Shown in pieces: positions 54,955 to 64,000 of a stretch of 64,000 nt of DNA. Location: positions 78,570,941-78,634,940 of the forward strand of contig JAVGWX010000004.1 of the NCBI GenBank assembly GCA_036924085.1. The letters run 5' to 3'. The translations under genes and the position numbers were made by a program. Each line of letters starts with the position of its first letter. The first letter of the stretch is position 1. Below the pieces are notes generated by a model. The model was not told the DNA's origin. It made no database searches and saw only the letters and a list, made by a program, of their open reading frames with translations. The DNA is from Ariolimax columbianus (taxonomy: Eukaryota > Mollusca > Gastropoda > Stylommatophora > Arionidae).

Positions 54955-55085
54955 AAAAGTCGGTATGGTCAGGTACCGCACCGAGACGAAAACACAAAAA
55001 AGAAACCTACGTTAGGACCAATAGGCCTTTATCGGGGACAACGGACTATAACAATAATGAACTAGCGAATAGAGGAAGGCATGGC
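54955..55085 (-). repeat. Dispersed repeat F (hammerhead-like), copy 1
   Basis: Matches 56312-56430. On the minus strand the core reads CCGATAAAGGCCTATTGGTC + CTAACGTAGG, a decayed form of the copy at 56312. Confidence 0.7.
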
Positions 55086-55317
55086 GATACAATGATAAAT
55101 AAAGGGAAAGTCTTAGTCTGTATCGTCATATTTCAACAGTTTTGGTGGAATGCGGCCCTGGCGCGCGACATTGTCATCTTTCAATATATCGGTTTCGAAA
55201 TCACTGTGTGCCAGTTTTACTGGCCAAGACGGAAATGTTTATCCGTATGACTATTTCTCCACAAACAGAAACGATTATCAAAACTACTGTACTGCAAAAC
55301 TGTCATAGTAGAACATC

Positions 55318-55740
55318 ACATTACAAACAGATACACACACGTATCCATAAACTGTCCAATACGCCCACATTACAAACAGATACACACACGTATCCATACA
55401 CTGTCCAATACTTCCACATTACAAACAGATACACACACGTATCCATACACTGTTCAATACGTCCACATTACAAACAGATACACACATGCATTTATACACT
55501 GCCCAATACGCCCACATTACAAACAGATACACACACGTATCCATACACTGTTCAATACGTCCACATTACAAACAGATACACACATGCATTTATACACTGT
55601 CCAATACGTCCACATTACAAACAGATACACACATGCATCCATACATTGTCAAATACATCCACATTACAAACAGATACACACAATCGTGTCCATACACTGT
55701 GTCCAATACGTCTACATTATAAACAGATACACTGACCAAT
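55318..55740 (+). repeat. 49-bp tandem repeat, about 8 units
   Basis: Unit ACATTACAAACAGATACACA + CACGTATCCATACACTGTCC + AATACGTCC. Since 49 = 1 mod 3, a stop-free unit is read in all three frames in turn, giving a false 197-codon ORF with a three-unit protein period. Confidence 0.95.
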
Positions 55741-55829
55741 ACGTCCTAATATCGCCTAAAAGGTCTACTGTCTGGGGTGGAAAGTTAGGGAGCGTACCTC
55801 CGCCAGTAGAATCTAGAAAGGCAAGCTTA

Positions 55830-56098
55830 TAATCAAACAGACACACCTAGATCTGGCTATGAAAGAATAAAGGAAGTACTGGGTACATTTGCTGAAGATC
55901 TTGAAGAGAAATACACAGCGCATCAGGAAGCAAGAAATCTTCTGCTGAAAAGTAATCTTCAAGAATGGGATATGCGTGGTGGTTTGGTCCTCGCTAATGG
56001 AGATTCAAAAGTGTGGCGCCATCTTGAACCGGATATACACGTCATACAAGAGATTTCATCAAACAAGCTTAAGATTACATTAATCTTACTGAGACAAT
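55830..56098 (+). other. Unrecognised open stretch, about 88 codons, no start
   Basis: The + frame from about 55832 is stop-free to TGA at 56098 and reads YERIKEVLGTFAEDLEEKYT, AHQEARNLLLKSNLQEWDMR, GGLVLANGDSKVWRHLEPDI. Composition is protein-like (amphipathic, charged) with an internal Met only. It may be a retroelement ORF1 fragment or a host exon; I recognise no family and see no clean splice borders. Confidence 0.35.
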
Positions 56099-56311
56099 GA
56101 AGTTGCTCAAATAATGAGGTAATTACAATTACAACTTAATAAAACTATGTGCACCATAAGCCCACTACAAATGTAAAGAAAATTTTTTTTTAAAATTAGC
56201 TGCCCATCGCATTTAATGATGGCGACATCGTCATGCGATTCTGTCTTGTTGATGGGAAAATAACAAGAACAAAAATGCCAAAGTTGAGGTTGAGTTTAAT
56301 CAAAATTTAAA

Positions 56312-56430
56312 AATGGGTATGGTCAGATTCCGCACCGAGACGAGAACACAAACAAAACCTACGTTACGACCAATAGGCCTTCATCAGGGACAACAATACT
56401 GAACTAACAAATCAACATATAAGGAAAAAA
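56312..56430 (-). repeat. Dispersed repeat F (hammerhead-like), copy 2
   Basis: On the minus strand: GTCCCTGATGAAGGCCTATT + GGTCGTAACGTAGG. CTGATGA, a GGCC/GGTC hairpin with TATT loop, and GTAAC where a hammerhead ribozyme has GAAAC. Repeats of Penelope-like retroelements carry such motifs. Confidence 0.55.
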
Positions 56431-56498
56431 TGGTCAACTTAACTGATAGTAGACCCAGTCTGTCTAAGCGACCGGTTGGGCCAGATGCTTGACTGAAA

Positions 56499-56501
<3 letters not shown>

Positions 56502-56577
<76 letters not shown>
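56502..56577. repeat. (TA)n microsatellite
   Basis: About 37 TA units without interruption. Confidence 0.98.
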
Positions 56578-56579
<2 letters not shown>

Positions 56580-56674
56580 CATGCGCTGTATTTCAATTAG
56601 AGTAAGGAAGAAACTGAACTGCTCATCAACATCATTCTCTGGGTAAAGTGTAAGGGGAGAAAAGTATTGGATTT

Positions 56675-57025
56675 CTTGTTGTTGTTTAATACCCGCAATA
56701 AATAAGTTTACTTTTTTTGTGCGCCCTGAAAGAGGCGTGACGTGACGGGTTGTCACATTCAGAGCGTGCTAATGAAGGTGGACCTCGGTCCTCTATCGGT
56801 TGTACTATGCTTGGCTTCATCTACGTGGCGCTCACTACTACGGGCATCACGTCGATCAAGACCTCATCAGCCAGACTGCATTTAAATTAACCTGTGTCCA
56901 AGGAACACTTAATGAAAGAGAGATAATGGTCCTGGTCAGTATGTTGTGCCTGACTCTGACACTACGTCCTGGTCAGCATGCTGTTTCTGACCGGACTAGC
57001 TTCTCAGTTTCCCAAGTATTGGAGA
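56675..57025 (+). repeat. Dispersed repeat D, copy 2
   Basis: Same block order as 6975-7520: (GTT)n, TTTGTGCGCCCTGAAAGAGG, AGCGTGCTAATGAAGGTGGA, CATCACGTCGATC, TCAGTATGTTGTGCCTGACT, CTTCTCAGTTTCCCAAG. Confidence 0.75.
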
Positions 57026-57176
57026 CGAGTAGAAGAAGAAGGGTCGTGAGGGTTGGGAAGGCTGGGGGTGGGTTAATGAAACAAATCAGCAGGGGTCCTC
57101 CCCAGTTTAACGGCCTGAGTGTAATAGATCTCTCTTCTAAACTTGTAAATAGATTATCAATCTCTCCACAAGAGAT

Positions 57177-57178
<2 letters not shown>

Positions 57179-57255
<77 letters not shown>
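57179..57255. repeat. (TA)n microsatellite
   Basis: About 38 TA units followed by GAGA and GACA repeats. Confidence 0.98.
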
Positions 57256-57258
<3 letters not shown>

Positions 57259-57329
57259 AGAGAGAGGCAGACAGACAGACAAGGATGGTGACAAACATTT
57301 CAGACTTACATAAGTCATGACAACTGGCA

Positions 57330-57565
57330 TAACATATATTAGAAAATATTTTTTTAGTCAGAGAGTGGTGAATGCTTGGAATGAATTGGCACATAAAACT
57401 GTAGAAAAAAACTTAGCGTCTTTATACTTGTTTAGAAGACTGAGTCAATTAATGCATTCAAGAAGATTGGATGGGCATAGTTTTTAGATCAAGGGCAAGT
57501 CAAATAAATTGGCTGTATACAGACTCTGCGGAGTCTATTAAACAAGTGGAAAGACGTTAAGTTAA
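57330..57565 (+). mobile_element. CR1-like LINE C-terminus (plus)
   Basis: FFSQRVVNAWNELAHKTVEK block (open through the highly conserved part), then a SVNAFKKIGWA-like end in a shifted frame, the UTR GGCTGTATACAGACTCTGCG and tail GTTAAGTTAA. An internal inserted piece (ACTTAGCGTCTTTATACTTG) is out of place and looks like a tail fragment. Confidence 0.85.
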
Positions 57566-58050
57566 TAACTGTGTAGCATGTCCTTGACAGAACGTCGCTG
57601 TTATCACAGTTATTCGATAGGAATCTCGATCAGCAGTCAGTCTACTCGCCTGCTCCAGCTTCATGTTCAGGAAGTTCTTGATGTCTTGTGTCCACCGACG
57701 TCTTGGTCGATTTCTGATTCGTCCTCCGGCAACAATGTTCTCCAGAATTGTTTTTCTCCAGTCCGCCATGACGCTTGATGTGACCGAAACACTTCGTTTC
57801 CGAGACATAACGTGGTTTATATGTAGTTCTCTTCGACATTCAGACCTTGCAGGATGGCTCTATTTGTTATTTTCTTTACCCAAGGTATTTTGAGGACTTT
57901 CCTGCAGCATTTTGTCTAGAAAGACAGTATCTTTTTTAAAAAAATATTTGTGTGATGGTGCACGTCTCGCATCCATACATTGCCACCAGGAATACGCTTG
58001 TTCTGAGGATCTTCAAGTTTAATTCTTTGTTAGTATTGGGGAACTCGGAT
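57566..58050 (-). mobile_element. LINE family 5 C-terminal fragment (minus)
   Basis: Minus reads PNTNKELNLKILRTSVFLVA, MYGCETCTITQ, a break, KCFGHIKRHGGLEKNN, RTNQKSTKTSVDTRHQELPE in a shifted frame alternating with RRRWTQDIKNFLNMKLEQAS, then ITVITATFCQGHAT. Parallel to 39190-39640. Confidence 0.85.
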
Positions 58051-58600
58051 TTAAAACACACAAGTGCCAGGGACAATGCGAGTACCATCGCATGTCTCGA
58101 GTAACTAGCATCTGCGGGCAACGACTCCACTGCCTTGTGGAAACCTCGAGAGAGGGTAGGTCTACGGGAGTAAGCCCAGACAAAAAATCTGGAGTTGTAG
58201 CACCTAAGGCGGATGGTTTCAAAATTGCGAACTTATTCCAGCAGCTCCTGCAGCTGAGCTGGTGCCAAATCGTCATGCTTTCCATTTCTTTGTATTACAC
58301 CAATGAGGCCGAGATGGGAATCCTGCAGTTTGGGCAGCACAGGGTCTCCATATTCAGCGCCCAGGCTTGCGCCCTAGAGAGGCTACTCACAGGGCCTCTC
58401 TAGCATGGTCTACAGAAACTGTAACGTCTATGATAATGAGTATTGTGCCACACATTTGGCATATTATTCAGTTTCTGCATCGCTATGTACAAGCGTCTCC
58501 CTATTTTCCCATGAAATTTCAGGCAAGGAAAACCCCTAAAAATATTTCCTGATTTTCGTAATCGAAATCGGATTATTATTTTCGCCATTTTTCGAGGAAA
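58051..58600. other. Unassigned; upstream region of SBF gene
   Basis: A minus frame (58285-58019) is open and reads FLSGLTPVDLPSLEVSTRQW, but I cannot assign a family. The segment nearest 58600 should hold the SBF promoter; no TATA box is evident, consistent with a housekeeping-type promoter. Confidence 0.35.
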
Positions 58601-58631
58601 ACCACAAATGAAGGTAATGTTTTCGATATTC

Positions 58632-58688
58632 AAAATGGCGGCGATTTCTTTACCTGGAGAAACTAAAGCACCGATGGAGCTCTGGTAA
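58632..58688 (+). promoter_or_regulatory. YY1-like box with upstream ORF in SBF 5' leader
   Basis: CAAAATGGCGGCG (58631-58643) matches the YY1 consensus AAnATGGCGGC often found just downstream of TSSs. Its ATG at 58635 opens a 17-codon upstream ORF (MAAISLPGETKAPMELW) ending at TAA 58686-58688, 20 bp before the SBF start. The ATG has a good context (A at -3, G at +4), so if transcribed it should lower initiation at the main start. Confidence 0.6.
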
Positions 58689-58708
58689 ACGGCTTCCTAA
58701 ATTTGGCG

Positions 58709-58763
58709 ATGTCTCGCCTAGCCGATTATTTTGTTGTGATTGGATATTCTCATGAAAAAGACC
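58709..58763 (+). CDS. SBF1/SBF2 (MTMR5/MTMR13) homologue, first coding exon
   Basis: ATG at 58709 (GGCGATGTC) then MSRLADYFVVIGYSHEKD and one base of the next codon before donor ACC|GTAAGT at 58764. Human SBF2 starts Met-Ala-Arg-Leu-Ala-Asp-Tyr-Phe and continues through a G-Y-D-H-E-K segment; the match covers the uDENN start. SBF proteins are pseudophosphatases with DENN (Rab GEF), GRAM, myotubularin-like and PH domains that act on endosomes with MTMR2. The phase-1 C fits the Pro/Arg that follows Lys in the family. The remaining exons are not in the window, so intron 1 exceeds 5.2 kb. Confidence 0.8.
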
Positions 58764-59860
58764 GTAAGTTTTATTCTCTATGCATCATTAGTTATTAGCT
58801 ATTTAGAGCTGAAATAAATTATATTGATCGTCTTACTTCAAGTAGCTGATATCAACAAATCACGGGCTTGTTTATCATGACCATGCCACAAGAAGCTATG
58901 TGAAGTACAGTAGTAGTAGGAGCAATTACCGTTTGACATAATATAGGGACAATGTCTGCTAGACATGTCCCAAAACCTCAACTGATCGTGACTGATTATA
59001 TTGAAACAAGTGGTTCGAAAGATCTGTCACTGTGACTCGACTCAGTTGAGTCATCACGGCCGATTCAATTGCCATTGAATTGACTAGTGGAATCAGTGGA
59101 TGACAATAATTTAATATACGATGTACTGCACACATACACTCATACAGTTTAATTTATTCATTCACATTGTTAACAGAAAATGCTTACATCGTCTATTGGA
59201 AGAATTATAGATCTACACTTTTTTATTTCTTATAATTCATAGGCTAGTCTAGTTTTGTGAATCATAATCATAGTGAATGGAATTTGAAATTTACTGAAGT
59301 GTGACAATACGTGAATAAGCCAAAGGTGGATGATTCTGCATCTTTACTGGCCTTACCGTGATTATAAAATTGAAATATACTTCCTGTTGCATTTCTAGGA
59401 TCTACTTTACTTACCTGTGCTGTCAATAGATCTATCTGCTTATATTTTACTGACACTTTCAATTTCATTCACTAAACTTATAGTTATATCTCCCACTGCT
59501 CAACAGATTTAATCTTGCTGTTGAATGTTGTATCTTATATAATAAAATTCTTCTAAACTTGAAAACGTAAATTACCGAGGCCAGAAAGGGGAGTTAATAA
59601 TAATAACACTGCAGCCTACCAAGTAAGGATTAACTGGCTATCCCATCCTATAGAAACTATTTCTAGCAACAAGAAGAGATAAAAAGACTTTAGACTTCAA
59701 TGCCATTAGTGACATTAGATGAGTGACTAAGTAAGTAAAATGTCAAAGCAGTTTTAAGAAATTAGGTGATGTCAGAAATATATTTTTATGATAACGATTT
59801 AAATTTTGGTTAAGTTTTATGCAGTGTTTACCTGCAAGCAAATCCTGAAAAATAACTATA
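58764..59860 (+). other. SBF intron 1, start; nothing recognised
   Basis: Unique-looking AT-rich sequence; I searched for the expected next exon (Gly-Ser-Gly-Glu-Gly... Arg-Phe-Pro) and did not find it. Confidence 0.55.
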
Positions 59861-59864
59861 GACA

Positions 59865-60262
59865 GGAGTGGCTAGATCAGTGGGCCACATCCCAGACATG
59901 TCGAATATATTTCAAACACTAAGCAAAACCAGATCCCCAGGATCCAGTCAAGAAACTGAAATGGAAAGACCAGAGTTTGATCTTCAAACTGAGAACAGAC
60001 CATGCCCCTCTCAACAAACATCTGCATAGATTAGACCTACTACATGAACCAAATTGCAGATTCTGCCACGACCACGAGGAGTCAGTCGAGCACCGTCTGA
60101 ATTTGTGCCCAGGGCTGGCCGATCTGCGGAACCTGCTGCTCCCACCACACCCCACCATACACAACACACTTTGCACATCACTGCAACAATTGATGATGAC
60201 GTGTGCTTTTGTCCGGGAGGCATTGGGCTGTCAAAAGCTGCCAACTCTCAGCTAAAGGAGTT
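59865..60262 (+). mobile_element. LINE C-terminal fragment (plus)
   Basis: Reads IFKLRTDHAPLNKHLHRLDL, CRFCHDHEESVEHRLNLCPG, PTIHNTLCTSLQQL: the post-RNase H Cys/His cluster (CxxC...HxxxxC) of I/jockey-type LINEs. Upstream half is frameshifted. Terminal ATCATCATCA run at 60266. Confidence 0.85.
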
Positions 60263-60286
60263 ATATCATCATCATACAAATGTTAT

Positions 60287-60490
60287 ACTACCTGTGAGAA
60301 GAGCTAACTAACTACCTGTGAGAAGAGCTAACTAACTACCTGTGAGAAGAGCTAACTAACTACCTGTGAGAAGAGCTAACTAACTACCTGTGAGAAGAGC
60401 TAACTAACTACCTGTGAGAAGAGCTAACTACCTGTGAGAGGAGCTAACTAACTACCTGTGAGAACAGCTAACTAACTACCTGTGAGAAGA
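60287..60490 (+). repeat. 24-bp tandem repeat, about 8-9 units
   Basis: Unit CTACCTGTGAGAAGAGCTAA + CTAA; one unit lacks the extra CTAA, one reads GAACAG. Abuts the LINE 3' end. Confidence 0.95.
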
Positions 60491-60639
60491 ACAATCTGTT
60501 CATTAAATAATCTTCAGAAAAATTGTTACCAGTTAGAGAAATGTTTTTCAGTATATAACTTTCTGTTCATAAGAATCGATTTCACTGCACTCCAGGCATA
60601 TGCATGGGAGCTAATCCTATCTCAAAACTAGTGAAGGGT

Positions 60640-62150
60640 GTAGATTCTGATGGTTCCTGCAGCTCATTGGTTGTGCATTATTCTGCTTCATGCTCTTTTG
60701 CACCCCAGTCTGCACAAATCACATTCTATTTCAAAGTTCTGCAGTCAGGGAATTGCTAATTCATCCATTGTGGTGTCATCATCCAACAGGCAGTCATTGA
60801 TAGACTTCAAAGTGTCACTCCTATCCATATCTAGTTACCAATAATTTGTGCTTGTGAAGCCATGATGTCTGCTTTTGTTGCCCAGAACCTCAGCATGACC
60901 AACCCCTATAAGTGTCAGGCCTTTACAGCTGCCATCCACTCATGCGTTAGCCAGACCTTCTGTACCTTCCCAAGTAAGGATATGATCACTGCCCCTGTTA
61001 AAGAGGCCTCAGCCCCATCAGGACTTCAATCATTGCTTCCATCTCCATTCTTATACCCCAGGTTGTTGTTCTGTATGTCCCACTCTGCTCAGCAACAACC
61101 TGACCTCTCACTCTAGCCCCCAACTAGATATCTCACTGTGTAGCAATAATCCATTGGTGCATATTAACCATGCCTCACTCACATCTCTGTATGGTCTAGT
61201 TGATGGGGTATGAGAGGCTACGATCAAAAGTTACTCCAAGGAATTTCAACCTGTAACTGGTACATTGTCAGGGGGACAGCATTCACTATAGAGTTGTTCA
61301 AAGACCACCACATCTTACAGGCCTTGTAAGGTCTCTTGGATGTCTTTGACCATCTCATGCTTATGTTCTGAACATCGGGATGTCATCTGCAAATGGTAGT
61401 GTTAGCTCTGGCCATTTTCGTTGAATGTTGGCTATCTTTATTGTTTTGGATTTTGAACAGCACCTATGATAGTCCTTGTGGCATTCCTGGGCATATTCAC
61501 ATCGGTTTTAATGTCCAAGATCCCAATTTGAGTGCAACTGTTCTCTTTGTCAGGGCAGCTGATGTCCACCTCACCAGCCATATCTTGATTTCACACTGCT
61601 TCAAACAGCACATCAGTCCCAAAGTCAGCCTGGTTATATGTATCCTCCAGGTTGAGAGCGACTGCAACTGTTTCCTGTCTGAACTTGGATACCTCATACA
61701 CATCATATGCAAATGTCCCGGAATTAACCCAGGTCTCCTTCATTGGTCTGTAACTGCGAAGTGTAACAGGTAGAATGTGGTCACGTTCTAGGGAGGACAT
61801 CATTTTTCTGGCATCTATTGTCTCAAGCAGCTTGCCATAGACGTTCTGTAGAGTGATGATTCTATAGATGTTATGGAGCATGGAATCCTTGTCAGGCTTG
61901 GGGCATGGTTACAGATAGCTATTGACCCAGTCTTCAATCACTGATGCCTTCTCTATGGGGGTATAGAAATCCTTCACATTTCTAATCTCTGCCTCGACCA
62001 GCTGTCTGATGTGGCAATACAATATTCCATCAGGACCTGGGACAGTGTTCTTGTTGGGGTGTAAAATATGTGTCACCTCTGTGCCTGTTATCATGTTTAC
62101 ATAATCCTTTTCCTTGTTGACAGCGTCTTAGAAAATTTCCTAATTTTCTG
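60640..62150 (-). mobile_element. LINE RT, fingers to post-RT (minus), heavily decayed
   Basis: Minus strand from 62150: THILHPNKNTVPGPDGILY (fingers), IITLQNVYGKLLETIDARKM, SSLERDHILPVTLRSYRPMK, ETWVNSGTFAYDVYE, VALNLEDTYNQADF (box A with Asp to Asn), a LGSWTLKP block, and toward 60650 scattered post-RT motifs in different frames. An I/jockey-like organisation; catalytic Asp lost. Confidence 0.8.
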
Positions 62151-62394
62151 GCATACATCTATATCCCCTTTGTCTGTTTCGGCAACATAATAATTTTAAA
62201 AAATCAAAGAACCTTGTCTTCGCCTGTTGTCAGAAGGGCGTCACCTGTAGTATCTTGAATAGTCGGGATGAGTTGGCTTGTATTCTGTCAATTTATCTTT
62301 CAATGCAAATGCCATAATTTTTTAAGGGTATTATCATCACCCATCCTTGTTATAAACTCTTACTACCTCTCGTTTTTTGACTAAAGCTTTAAAT
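62151..62394. other. No recognised feature
   Basis: Spacer. Confidence 0.5.
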
Positions 62395-62705
62395 TATTTT
62401 TTTCATGTGGATCTTCTGGTAAAATTTATCCTGATAGCTGGGTAGTGAGATCGGACTCCTGTGTTCAGTGTCGAGTGCATTAAAAATACCTTGGCAGTTG
62501 GAAATTGAAAAGAGTGGGCCCGGACAAAATTAAAAGTTCTAGTTAAAAATCTACCCAAACTTATTTGTACCTTCCCCCAGGTGATTTGTTAAAAGCAGCT
62601 ATATGGATTCGCACATTGGTTAAACCACCCTCCAAACAAAAACCAAAAAACTAGTTGTATACACTCTATAGTCTTCTAAACCAGTATAAAGATGTTAAGG
62701 TGGCT
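62395..62705 (+). mobile_element. SINE-A, 5'-truncated, copy 4
   Basis: Body TTCATGTGGATCTTCTGGTA, GTAGTGAGATCGGACTCCTG, CTTGGCAGTTGGAAATTGAA, AAAAATCTACCCAAACTTAT, then CTAGTTGTATACACTCTATA + GTCTTCTAAACCAGTATAAA, i.e. the CR1-like 3' end. The tRNA head is missing. Confidence 0.85.
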
Positions 62706-62929
62706 GTGCATTTTTTCTCATTCATCTCATTAACATTATTAAGTTGTCTCTTTCAGGTTTTCCGCTGCTCTTTTGTTGACATGTGCTTTTCTTTCCATGT
62801 CTATTCTACCGCTTCTCTGCACCAGGGTGGCTGGACAAAAGGAGATCTAGTAACCCAACGTCTAATTGTCTAGGCACAGTTTATGTAAAGCATTGACCTA
62901 GTCATGTGTCTGATATTTGTAAAGCTGTT

Positions 62930-63344
62930 TAGGTTACCTTTGTCTGTTGGGTTTTCCTTTCATGATAGCAATGACACATGACAGATAGTCACTATCCTGT
63001 GCACCCGGTACATTCCAGTGTGTGGAAGGAATAACATCGCTTGATATCAATGTCAGATCTATGACACATTCTGTATACTCAGGCTGAATGCCCAATCTTG
63101 TTGGACACCTGATGTTCATAATTTTCCGCAAGCAGCGGAGGTGAAAAGTGTTTAGCTGTCTCACGTTCCTAGAGTATGTCGTCCATGTCTCTGATACGTA
63201 TAGCAGGGTGCTGAGAACACAGGGTATATCTGCATTTGTATCTGCAGTCAGTTTAATATTTCTCTACGCTCTCTTGAAAAGGCCACCAAAAGTAGACGCT
63301 GCTCTTCCAATTCTTATATTTATTTCCTCGTCTAGAGAGTAAAA
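62930..63344 (-). mobile_element. LINE family 4, post-RT part (minus)
   Basis: Minus strand: INIRIGRAAST-like block ending at 63335, FGGLFKRAWRNIKL-like block, then a CYTYQRHGRHT/ETWTTYSRNVRQLNTFHLRC block and RCLRKIMNIRCPTRLG. It is the continuation of 63616-63925, separated by a SINE. Confidence 0.8.
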
Positions 63345-63615
63345 AGTAAAGTAAAGTATCCCATAGCATTACTGCCGTAGGGGTGTGAGGTGTTAGCGAT
63401 CACACATTTCAAAGACTCGGCTATATGAGAGCGGTAGCCATCTTCTCTCCCTCGCGGCTTTTACTTCCCGGACTGAACCGGTACCCATTTAAGGCTGGGT
63501 CGACCCGGGAGCCATTGCGGTCTGAAAAAAACATTTCCACCTCAACTGGGAAATGAACCCAGGACCACTCAGATGCGAAGCCAGTGCGCTAACCAATGCG
63601 CTTATAATTGTTGAC
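63345..63615 (-). mobile_element. tRNA-headed SINE (core type), inserted in LINE family 4
   Basis: On the minus strand the head reads GCATTGGTTAGCGCACTGGC (box A) and CCTGGGTTCATTTCCC (box B), the body TTAAATGGGTACCGGTTCAG and GGGAAGTAAAAGCCGCGAGG, and the tail (TTTAC)n at 63345-63360. The body resembles 20420-20480. It splits a LINE. Confidence 0.85.
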
Positions 63616-63925
63616 CCGAGGTAGCTTAAATTTTTGATTGATGCTAGTAGATTGCCATTGAGATGTTTGCTGGATTGACGGTATCTGACCCCAGGACCAC
63701 CGTCTTTGAGACGTTTATTGACAGCGAGAACAAATCGCATGCCCCGACTAAGCTGTCAATTAAAGATTGCAAAGTGGCCTCATCATGAGCCACAAGGGCA
63801 GCATCGTCAGCGAAAAGAAGGCCTCTGAGTAGGACTTCCATGATTTTTGTCTTTGCTCTTAGTCGGGCTAGGTTGTAGAGAGAACCATCAGATCTGGTGC
63901 GAATGTAGACATCTCCTTCATGCCC
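63616..63925 (-). mobile_element. LINE family 4, RT box C region (minus)
   Basis: Minus frame reads EGDVYIRTRSDGSLYNLARL, RAKTKIMEVLLRGLLFADDA, ALVAHDEATLQSLIDSLVGA, CDLFSLSINVSKTVVLGSDT. Intact FADD box. Same family as 13690-14835. Continues across the SINE at 62930. Confidence 0.9.
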
Positions 63926-64000
63926 TCATTTTGAAATATAAATTTAAATATAGTGCCACTTTTGTTAAATCTTATTACAGGTAGTGGTGTTGGCTGTGGC

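Noticed and set aside
55142..55735. 197-codon ORF with HYKQIHT repeats
   Set aside because: It is a 49-bp satellite read through three frames in succession.
58635..58684. First exon MAAISLPGETKAPMELW spliced at GTAAAC
   Set aside because: The frame ends at TAA immediately, and the SBF start lies 20 bp further on the same strand; better explained as an upstream ORF.

Overview
This is eukaryotic, metazoan DNA: introns with GT/AG borders, interstitial TTAGGG-type repeat, long (CATA)n, (ATCT)n and (TA)n microsatellites, and dense decayed non-LTR retrotransposons. The retroelement proteins (RT fragments ending in Gly-Arg-Pro-Lys-Lys-Arg-Trp tails, RNase H tails with (GAA)n ends, an RT with a C-terminal C2H2 finger) and tRNA-headed SINEs resemble what is seen in lophotrochozoans. 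A mollusc is my best inference; gastropod versus cephalopod cannot be settled from the sequence alone.

Two host genes are supported. (1) A six-exon ETS transcription factor of the ESE (ELF3/EHF/ELF5) type lies on the + strand from about 28012 to 43032. My exon model (28021-28687, 32182-32419, 36642-36773, 41436-41515, 42016-42208, 42930-43032) keeps phase at every junction and gives 470 codons plus a stop: a Ser/Asn-rich N-terminus, a PNT/SAM domain, a basic AT-hook-like stretch, and an ETS domain split over two exons. (2) The first coding exon of an SBF1/SBF2 (MTMR5/MTMR13, uDENN) homologue lies at 58709-58763 (+). It is preceded by an upstream ORF that starts inside a YY1-like AAAATGGCGGC box. 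The rest of that gene must lie beyond the right edge.

Layout. 1-10 kb: a 42-bp minisatellite, a composite insertion between 183-bp direct repeats, an RTE-like RT fragment abutting a 34-bp satellite. 10-20 kb: interstitial telomeric repeat, then a LINE graveyard with an inverted pair of RT fragments and a nearly full-length LINE (15112-18337) interrupted by a second LINE with a clear target-site duplication. 20-28 kb: SINEs, RNase H LINE tails, a 464-codon open RT, and long tetranucleotide arrays. 28-43 kb: the ETS gene, whose introns hold LINEs, SINEs and a mariner-like remnant. 43-51 kb: a succession of minisatellites (49, 45, 31, 33, 39 and 44 bp), the first split by a LINE, the last built from the 3' end of a CR1-like LINE. 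51-58 kb: more LINE, CR1 and SINE pieces. 58.6 kb: SBF promoter/exon 1, then its first intron with further LINE and SINE remnants to the end.

Most of the window is therefore transposon and tandem-repeat sequence around one complete regulatory gene and the 5' tip of a second. No bacterial-type operon, CRISPR array, rRNA or functional tRNA gene is visible. Coordinates of decayed elements are by eye and may be off by tens of bases.
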